Positions 1 through 4,482 of a stretch of DNA of 8,233 bases are shown here, piece after piece. The notes beneath the pieces were generated by a model. It was not told the DNA's origin, made no database searches, and worked only from the letters and a program-made list of their open reading frames with translations. A program made the translations under genes and the position numbers. The stretch spans positions 1-8,233 of the forward strand of contig DAOVTY010000137.1 of assembly GCA_030632865.1 (NCBI GenBank), written 5' to 3'. Positions within the stretch are counted from its first letter, which is position 1. Each line of letters starts with the position of its first letter. The DNA comes from Bacteroidota bacterium (lineage in GTDB: Bacteria; Bacteroidota; Bacteroidia; Bacteroidales; Prolixibacteraceae).

Positions 1-40
1 GCAAAAAAAGCAGTTCATAAATGAGCTGCTTTTTAAATTT
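1..40. terminator. Terminator-like hairpin, left copy of a 40-bp direct repeat
   Basis: The sequence folds into a nearly perfect hairpin: AAAAAGCAG pairs with CTGCTTTTT, with TCAT/ATGA inside and an AA loop. T-runs follow on both strands, five on the plus strand and seven on the minus strand, so it could act as a bidirectional intrinsic terminator. It is identical over 40 bases to 341-380. The window begins at its first base, so the repeat may extend further left. It probably terminates whatever gene lies to the left; that gene is not visible. Confidence 0.75.
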
Positions 41-45
41 AATCA

Positions 46-297
46 ATGAAGTTTTCTGTTTATATATTGCAAAGTAAAGTTGACCAAAGCTATTATATTG
101 GTTATACTTAGAGTATAGATCAGCGACTCGTTTACCACAATTCAGGAAAATCACGTTATACTTCTAGAAAAATGCCTTGGAAACTGGTATATGAAGAAAA
201 TTTTGAAAATAAATCAGAGGCTATAAAAAGAGAAAAATTCTTAAAAAAACAACGTAATAAAAAGTTTTACCAATCGTTGATAAACTCCGGTAAATAA
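46..297 (+). pseudogene. GIY-YIG endonuclease-like small protein, interrupted by an amber codon
   Basis: Read from the ATG at 46, this frame gives 83 codons with a single in-frame TAG at codon 22 (109-111). The rest is a good small stand-alone GIY-YIG domain, the size of the UPF0213/YhbQ-like family. The VYIL strand at residues 5-8 stands in for the GIY motif and YYIGYT at 16-21 is the YIG motif. The conserved Arg is at 27 (DQRL), His is at 31 (YHN), and a SEAIKREKFLKK helix (58-69) carries the putative metal-binding Glu. PWKLVYEE (44-51) is also typical of the family. There is no frameshift, and no good restart soon after the stop. Members of this fold cut or nick DNA, but the role of these short stand-alone forms is not settled. 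Either it is a recently inactivated gene or the stop is a sequencing error or is read through. It lies between two identical terminator repeats and just before a REP-like hairpin, suggesting one mobile unit. Confidence 0.8.
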
Positions 298-306
298 TTT
301 ATTAAT

Positions 307-340
307 GGTGCGAGTTTCCCGAGAACTCGGGATCGTCACC
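307..340. repeat. REP-like palindromic element
   Basis: This 34-base imperfect palindrome has an outer stem GGTG/CACC (307-310 with 337-340), a middle stem CGA/TCG, and an inner stem TCCCGAG/CTCGGGA with an AA loop, separated by short bulges. A competing stem, CGAGTT (311-316) with AACTCG (324-329), would put part of the inner stem into its loop, so two exclusive folds are possible. It is much richer in GC than its surroundings and has no T-tract directly after it, which argues against a simple terminator. It begins 9 bases after the GIY-YIG stop and abuts the second 40-bp repeat. The layout recalls REP sequences paired with a dedicated nuclease gene, as in RAYT systems; that parallel is inference. 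Confidence 0.65.
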
Positions 341-380
341 GCAAAAAAAGCAGTTCATAAATGAGCTGCTTTTTAAATTT
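341..380. terminator. Terminator-like hairpin, right copy of the 40-bp direct repeat
   Basis: This is identical to bases 1-40 along its whole length and diverges immediately afterwards at 381. It has the same AAAAAGCAG/CTGCTTTTT stem and flanking T-runs on both strands. The two copies bracket the GIY-YIG frame and the REP-like hairpin. They could be a duplicated insertion site, or the repeated edge of a tandem unit. On the minus strand it would also act as a backup terminator for galK. Confidence 0.8.
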
Positions 381-396
381 GAAATTTTAAAAAAAA

Positions 397-428
397 TTGA
401 ACAGGTGAATTTGGAATCACCGGCTCAA
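397..428 (-). terminator. Probable second terminator downstream of galK
   Basis: This is an imperfect hairpin: TTGA/TCAA outside, GGTG/CACC in the middle, ATT/AAT inside, and a three-base loop, with two mismatches and one bulged A. On the minus strand it is followed directly by a run of eight T, the form expected of an intrinsic terminator acting on galK transcripts. The GGTG/CACC stem echoes the outer stem of the REP-like element at 307-340, but similarity ends there. Confidence 0.5.
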
Positions 429-430
429 CA

Positions 431-462
431 AAAAAGCCATCGCAAAATGCAAATGGCTTTTT
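431..462 (-). terminator. Intrinsic terminator of galK
   Basis: AAAAAGCCAT (431-440) pairs perfectly with ATGGCTTTTT (453-462) around a 12-base loop. On the minus strand the hairpin ends in six T and lies about 24 bases past the galK stop codon. The symmetric A/T runs mean it could also stop plus-strand transcription arriving from the left. Confidence 0.75.
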
Positions 463-485
463 AAAGATATCTTGTGAATCCAGTT

Positions 486-1775
486 TTATAAATCCAATTT
501 TACAGAACCTTTAGCTCTAATAAATAATTTATGACAAGATCCTTCACCATAAACATGCTCGAGCGTTTTCACATATTCATCAAGCTTTTCCTGAGGAACA
601 AATGCCTGAATAGTACCTCCAAATCCACCACCATGAACACGCCAAGCTCCTGAACCTTTCAATACCATTTCGCTAAGTGCCAATGCCAGAGAAACTACTT
701 GCTCGTCGGTATGTACTACGTCGAAAATATTTTGATTGTACATATACGAACTGTATCCTGATTCAACTACCATTTTAAGGAATGACTGGAAATCATTTTT
801 TTCTAGTGCCGCAACCTGATCTACCACACGTTGATTATCTCCTTGAAAATGATAAGCACGCAGAATTGCTCTGTCTCCTGTTTTTTTACGAATAGCTGGA
901 ATATTTTCAACTATTTGTTCAAGTGTTACCTCTCTTAAAACTTTAGCTCCCAGCGCAGCTGCCACCGATTTCATTTCTGTTGGTAAAGATGCATACTCCA
1001 TTTGAGAAGCTGCGTCATCATGTCCACCACCAACATCGGTAATTACAAGTGAGAATCCGGTGGAAACAAAGTCAAAATCAACCTCTTTTACAATTGGGGT
1101 AGCCGGATCTTTAAAATCAATGGTAATTAATCCTCCAACAGAACAAGCCGTTTGATCCATTAACCCACATGGTTTTCCAAAATAATTATTTTCTGCCCAC
1201 TGCCCAATAATAGCATTCTCGACACCCGACATTTTCCCATCGTTAAATAGCTCATTTATTATAGCTCCAACCAGAACTTCGTACGATGCAGAAGAACTTA
1301 AACCGGAACCTTTCGGAACACGCCCGTCAATACATGCATCGAAACCACCAATTTTATACCCATTATCGTTCATCTTAGCACAAATACCTTTTACTAAAGA
1401 GTCCGATGTATAAAAGTTAGATTCATCGATAACCATATTCGAAATATCTACTTGTAATTTGGGATAACCAGCCGATTTAATCCGTATAACATTAGTTCCA
1501 TTTGGCGCAGCCACTGCAATATTATCAAGATTAACAGCCCCGGCCAAAACTCTACCATAATTATGATCGGTATGATTACCTCCAATTTCCGTGCGTCCGG
1601 GTGAACTAAAAAGTTGAACATCATCAGTTCCATAAGTTTTTTCAAAGTCACTCATCAAGTCTGCATACCTGTCTGCTTGCTCTTTCAATACCACTGAATC
1701 TGTTCCATATAACTCCTCAAATAAGGGATTATTCCCTTCACTAATTTTCTCAATTAAATTGTTAATTTTTGCCAT
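486..1775 (-). CDS. galK: Galactokinase
   Basis: This is a cytoplasmic GHMP-family kinase of 429 residues that transfers phosphate from ATP to C1 of alpha-D-galactose, the first committed Leloir step. The galactokinase signature is at residues 60-72, here GRTEIGGNHTDHN, where many galactokinases have GEHTDYN. The ATP-binding loop GSGLSSSAS is at 156-164. The catalytic Asp is in GLMDQ (Asp207), and the third GHMP motif HGGGFGGT is at 381-388. Length is normal to slightly long for the family. The GGNHTDHN form is, from memory, common in Clostridia and Bacteroidota galactokinases, so I do not read it as loss of function. The ATG at 1775 gives a full N-terminus and has no competing start. The gene lies 193 bp downstream of the GntR-type regulator on the same strand and has its own predicted promoter and operator, so it is probably a galactose-inducible single-gene unit. 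galT is not in the window. Confidence 0.95.
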   Translation of the reverse strand: MAKINNLIEKISEGNNPLFEELYGTDSVVLKEQADRYADLMSDFEKTYGTDDVQLFSSPGRTEIGGNHTDHNYGRVLAGAVNLDNIAVAAPNGTNVIRIKSAGYPKLQVDISNMVIDESNFYTSDSLVKGICAKMNDNGYKIGGFDACIDGRVPKGSGLSSSASYEVLVGAIINELFNDGKMSGVENAIIGQWAENNYFGKPCGLMDQTACSVGGLITIDFKDPATPIVKEVDFDFVSTGFSLVITDVGGGHDDAASQMEYASLPTEMKSVAAALGAKVLREVTLEQIVENIPAIRKKTGDRAILRAYHFQGDNQRVVDQVAALEKNDFQSFLKMVVESGYSSYMYNQNIFDVVHTDEQVVSLALALSEMVLKGSGAWRVHGGGFGGTIQAFVPQEKLDEYVKTLEHVYGEGSCHKLFIRAKGSVKLDL

Positions 1776-1813
1776 AATCTTTTAATCATTTATTTTTCTA
1801 AAATACCGCTACA

Positions 1814-1833
1814 ACTAGTAGGTACTAGTAGGT
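1814..1833 (-). promoter_or_regulatory. Predicted operator of the GntR-type regulator at galK
   Basis: ACTAGTAGGT occurs twice in immediate tandem (1814-1823 and 1824-1833). The junction creates the dyad ACTAGTAGGTACTAGT (1814-1829), which is two ACTAG half-sites in inverted orientation separated by six bases. It lies between the predicted galK -7 element and the galK start codon, just downstream of the expected transcription start, where a bound repressor would block initiation or elongation. A 16-bp site with the same half-site spacing occurs at 3035-3050. Binding by the neighbouring regulator is inferred. Confidence 0.6.
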
Positions 1834-1844
1834 GTTGCCATAAG

Positions 1845-1874
1845 CAAATATATGTAATTTTAATTTCGGACAAG
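1845..1874 (-). promoter_or_regulatory. Predicted galK promoter
   Basis: On the minus strand, TATATTTG (1852 down to 1845) matches the Bacteroidota -7 consensus TAnnTTTG exactly. A -33-like CTTG (1874 to 1871, consensus TTTG) lies 18 bases upstream. Transcription should start near 1838, giving a leader of about 60 nt that contains the tandem operator. The -33 region itself overlaps a small dyad, CAAGT-AC-ACTTG (1871-1882). Confidence 0.6.
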
Positions 1875-1968
1875 TACACTTGAAACTATGTTACAAAATT
1901 TTAACATTTAGCCTGCACTATTCAAAATTATTTTATTCCGTAACAAAACTGCTTTTAATGAATGTCGG

Positions 1969-2973
1969 TCAGAGACTTTTTCGCACTATCAATCGCGATG
2001 GATTTCTTACTTGTCCAGTTTTACGCTCCAAAACCATTTCAGCCAATGTTTTACCCATTTCAACAAAATCGGTTGATATGGTTGTTATTCCCCCAACAAT
2101 AACCTCTTTCAACATTGTGTCGTTAAACGAAACGATGCCAAATTTTTTACCAACTTTGTAATTATTATATTTTTTAATTTTCACCAGCTCAACCAAATCT
2201 CGATCCGACAACAAAAAATAAGCTTCGTAAAGAGATGGGCGAACTCCGTTGAGAGATTTTATCACTTCATAATTAAATCCATGTTCATCACAAAACTCCT
2301 CAAATGCTGATTCTCTTTCAATTGGTTCTTTTCCTCCCGGATTTACAAAAATTAACTTTCGATATTTCTTCAAAAGAGAAATTCCCTCTGTAAGTGCATC
2401 GTAAAAATCTTGATAAAAATCTTGATAAACAACTGGGTATTTTTCAAGGTCTGTCTTTAACCGGTCTAGAATAAAAACTTTTTCTTTTGGTATTTTTGAA
2501 AGAAGATGCTGCGTATTGTCAAAAGTAGCCGGCATAATTATATACGATGTATATTTCCCAATACTATCAGCAATAAGATTTTTAAACAGTTTGTAATTAA
2601 AATGATGGAAATAAACTTCAACATTTGCCTTACCTTTCAAACTGTTCATTAAAGAGTTGTACAGATCTTCTTTAAATGCATTTAACTCGTCAAACAGAAC
2701 AAATATATTTTCGTCATACATTATTTCTGTTGTGGCAATATAATATCCTTTACCTGGCTGAGCCATTAATATCCCCCTGTTTTTCAGCTCATTAAAAGCA
2801 AACATTACTGTATCGCGACTCAGATTAGAGTCTGAACAAATTTTATTTATAGAAGGTACTTTATCTCCTTTTTTAAGTGTCCTTTTTTCAATTGCATTAT
2901 ATATAGAATCTATAATTTGCTTGTATTTGGGTATCGAAGATTTCGAATCAATAATAATTATTCGTCTTGCCAT
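1969..2973 (-). CDS. GntR-type transcriptional regulator with LacI-like sugar-sensing domain
   Basis: This 334-residue cytoplasmic DNA-binding protein joins an N-terminal GntR winged helix-turn-helix (about residues 13-80) to a periplasmic-binding-protein-like effector domain (about 90-334). The first part includes GDKVPSINKICSDSNLSRDTV and the wing GKGYYI. The second shows the LacI-type pattern of VFILDR (166-171) and, near the end, GIVSFNDTMLKEVIVGGITTISTDFVEMGKTLAEMVL (279-315). The architecture is that of AraR-like GntR regulators, which release DNA on binding a sugar. Its position between galK and the divergent galM makes galactose or a derivative the likely signal; this is inferred. The shared dyads at 1814-1833 and 3035-3050 are candidate binding sites, the second suggesting autoregulation. 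A tandem 12-bp repeat (2402-2425) encodes YQDF twice. The ATG at 2973 is the natural start for the family. Confidence 0.88.
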   Translation of the reverse strand: MARRIIIIDSKSSIPKYKQIIDSIYNAIEKRTLKKGDKVPSINKICSDSNLSRDTVMFAFNELKNRGILMAQPGKGYYIATTEIMYDENIFVLFDELNAFKEDLYNSLMNSLKGKANVEVYFHHFNYKLFKNLIADSIGKYTSYIIMPATFDNTQHLLSKIPKEKVFILDRLKTDLEKYPVVYQDFYQDFYDALTEGISLLKKYRKLIFVNPGGKEPIERESAFEEFCDEHGFNYEVIKSLNGVRPSLYEAYFLLSDRDLVELVKIKKYNNYKVGKKFGIVSFNDTMLKEVIVGGITTISTDFVEMGKTLAEMVLERKTGQVRNPSRLIVRKSL

Positions 2974-3027
2974 ATAGCTTTTTATTTATACAAAAAAACA
3001 CATTTTATTTATAAATAGCATACTTTT

Positions 3028-3035
3028 CAACACTA
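3028..3035 (-). promoter_or_regulatory. Possible -7 element for the GntR-type regulator
   Basis: On the minus strand TAGTGTTG matches the TAnnTTTG consensus at five of its six fixed positions and lies about 55 bases upstream of the regulator start. It abuts the operator-like dyad at 3035-3050, which would fall between the -7 and -33 positions, consistent with autorepression. The -33 match is poor, so this is tentative. Confidence 0.3.
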
Positions 3036-3050
3036 CTAGCTACTACCAGT
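3035..3050. promoter_or_regulatory. Predicted operator in the regulator-galM intergenic region
   Basis: ACTAGCTACTACCAGT has ACTAG and CCAGT half-sites separated by six bases, the same geometry as the dyad ACTAGTAGGTACTAGT near galK. Compared with the reverse complement of the galK site it agrees at 12 of 16 positions. It lies in the divergent intergenic region about 62 bases upstream of the regulator start and 120 bases upstream of the galM start, so it could serve both genes. Confidence 0.5.
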
Positions 3051-3092
3051 AAAGTTACAATATTTCGCAATTTAAATACATCAACAATTAAT

Positions 3093-3100
3093 TACTTTTG
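3093..3100 (+). promoter_or_regulatory. Predicted -7 promoter element of galM
   Basis: TACTTTTG matches the Bacteroidota -7 consensus TAnnTTTG exactly and lies 70 bases before the galM ATG, giving a leader of about 60 nt. No convincing -33 TTTG is seen at the expected distance. A weaker alternative, TACTTTTC (3021-3028), lies just upstream of the operator-like dyad and would make the galM layout resemble that of galK. Confidence 0.45.
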
Positions 3101-3169
3101 AAACCTAATTTTAAAATATTTTTTTTGAACCTTCGTAAATTAAAATTCAATAAATCAAAGATTACAAAA

Positions 3170-4222
3170 ATGGAACTAAAAACGACGTCCTTCGGTAATT
3201 TAAAAGATGGCAGAAAAGTAAATCTTTATACACTATCAAATAATAAAACAAAAATAAAGTTAACCAACTACGGTGCAATTATTACCAGCATTGAAATACC
3301 CGACAAAACAGGAAACATTGATAATATAGTTTGTGGATTCGATGATTTAGAAACCTACATTGGTGATGAATATTTGGGAGGTTACCCTTATTTTGGGGCA
3401 ATTATTGGTAGGTTTGGAAACCGCATTGCAAACGGGAAATTAGAAATTAATGGTGTAAAATATAAAATGGCAATTAATAATGGGCCAAACCATTTACATG
3501 GTGGACTAACCGGATTTGACAAAAAACTTTGGGAAGCTGAAACTTTTGAGCAAAATGGTAAAGTTGGTGTTAAATTAACCTATTTAAGTGTAGATGGCGA
3601 AGAAAATTATCCGGGCAATTTAAAAGTAGCTTGCATCTATTCTCTAGACACTGAAAGTAATTTTGAAATTGAATACATTGCTGAAACCGACAAAACTACT
3701 GTTGTTAATTTAACCAACCACTCTTATTTTAATTTATCAGGCGGCACAGAAAATGTTTTAAACCACGAACTTATTTTAACTGCCACAAAAATGACAGAAA
3801 TGGTTGAACAAATTCCAACCGGCAAAATTATTCCGGTAAAAGAAACGGCTTTTGATTTCACAACCTCGAAGAAGCTTAATCGTGATATGGAAAACCTGCC
3901 AACCGGCTACGATGACAACTTTGTTTTTGATAACAACAACAGCAAACTTAAATATATTGGATGTTTGTCAGAAGCAAAAAGCGGACGTAAAATTGAAGTG
4001 TTTACAACTCAACCCGGAATGCAAGTTTATACCGGATACTGGAATCCAGAGATACTTATTGATGGCGAAAAGAAATATGGAAGTTATTCAGGAATTGCAT
4101 TAGAAACTCAACATTATCCCGATTCGGTGAATCAACCAAAGTTTCCTACTACAATATTACAGCCCGGCGAAACGTACAACGAAAAAACGATTTATAAGTT
4201 TATAACAGATCAGATTGATTAA
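3170..4222 (+). CDS. galM: Aldose 1-epimerase (mutarotase)
   Basis: This 350-residue enzyme interconverts the alpha and beta anomers of galactose or glucose, supplying the alpha-galactose that galactokinase needs. Family motifs, numbered from the ATG at 3170, are the substrate-binding arginine in GRFGNRI (about 80-86), NGPNHLHGG (104-112), the catalytic-His signature NHSYFNL (183-189), YDDNF (247-251) and the C-terminal LETQHYPDSVNQPKFP with the catalytic Glu at 312. Length is usual for the family. The frame stays open upstream to a TTG at 3098, but that adds 24 lysine-rich residues outside the family fold and overlaps the predicted -7 element, so I chose the ATG. There is no signal peptide, so the enzyme should be cytoplasmic, unlike the exported mutarotases found in some bacteria. 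It is divergent from the regulator and shares its operator region. Confidence 0.94.
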   Translation: MELKTTSFGNLKDGRKVNLYTLSNNKTKIKLTNYGAIITSIEIPDKTGNIDNIVCGFDDLETYIGDEYLGGYPYFGAIIGRFGNRIANGKLEINGVKYKMAINNGPNHLHGGLTGFDKKLWEAETFEQNGKVGVKLTYLSVDGEENYPGNLKVACIYSLDTESNFEIEYIAETDKTTVVNLTNHSYFNLSGGTENVLNHELILTATKMTEMVEQIPTGKIIPVKETAFDFTTSKKLNRDMENLPTGYDDNFVFDNNNSKLKYIGCLSEAKSGRKIEVFTTQPGMQVYTGYWNPEILIDGEKKYGSYSGIALETQHYPDSVNQPKFPTTILQPGETYNEKTIYKFITDQID

Positions 4223-4235
4223 TAACATAAAAGAA

Positions 4236-4249
4236 GTAAGTATACTTAC
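4236..4249. repeat. Perfect 14-bp palindrome downstream of galM
   Basis: GTAAGTATACTTAC is an exact palindrome starting 14 bases past the galM stop. It is AT-rich and has no T-tract, so it is a poor intrinsic terminator; an operator or chance are the alternatives. The rest of the 260-bp spacer before the next gene (4223-4482) shows no credible small gene or RNA and no clear galM terminator. Confidence 0.4.
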
Positions 4250-4452
4250 CCTTCCATTATTCAAAGTATAGATAAAATGATACACGTAATTTATAGCTAT
4301 CATAAATACAACACACTACCTTACGACGACGATACAAATAAATACATCAGATTTTGAATAGTGAATTAAAAAGGGTGCCAACTATAACAATGAAATAATT
4401 AAAATTACAAGTCTTTTAACTGGTTTTTCATATCTGAATTTATATTATTTTT

Positions 4453-4460
4453 TACTTTTG
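4453..4460 (+). promoter_or_regulatory. Predicted -7 promoter element of the acyl-CoA ligase gene
   Basis: TACTTTTG matches TAnnTTTG exactly and lies 22 bases before the ATG, implying a leader of about 15 nt. It is identical to the element proposed for galM. The -33 region is only T-rich, without a clear TTTG. Confidence 0.5.
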
Positions 4461-4482
4461 ACAATCTAATACTGTTACTATT

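Noticed and set aside
1..380. CRISPR array suggested by an exact repeated sequence
   Set aside because: There are only two copies, 300 bases apart, the repeat is a terminator hairpin, and a coding frame lies between them.
1888..1906. TGTTA/TAACA dyad as a terminator for the regulator gene
   Set aside because: The stem is only 5 bp of AT-rich sequence with no following T-run on the minus strand.
1880..2161. 93-codon plus-strand reading frame
   Set aside because: Most of it is antisense to the end of the regulator gene, it resembles no family, and the regulator has clear domains.
2980..3017. Repeated TTTTATTTATA (2980-2990 and 3003-3013) and palindrome TATTTATAAATA (3006-3017) as a regulator-binding site
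   Set aside because: They are very AT-rich, in a region where such repeats are likely by chance, and have no counterpart near galK.
3098..3169. N-terminal extension of galM starting at TTG, possibly a signal peptide
   Set aside because: The TTG is part of a -7 promoter match. The residues are basic with no proper hydrophobic core or cleavage site.
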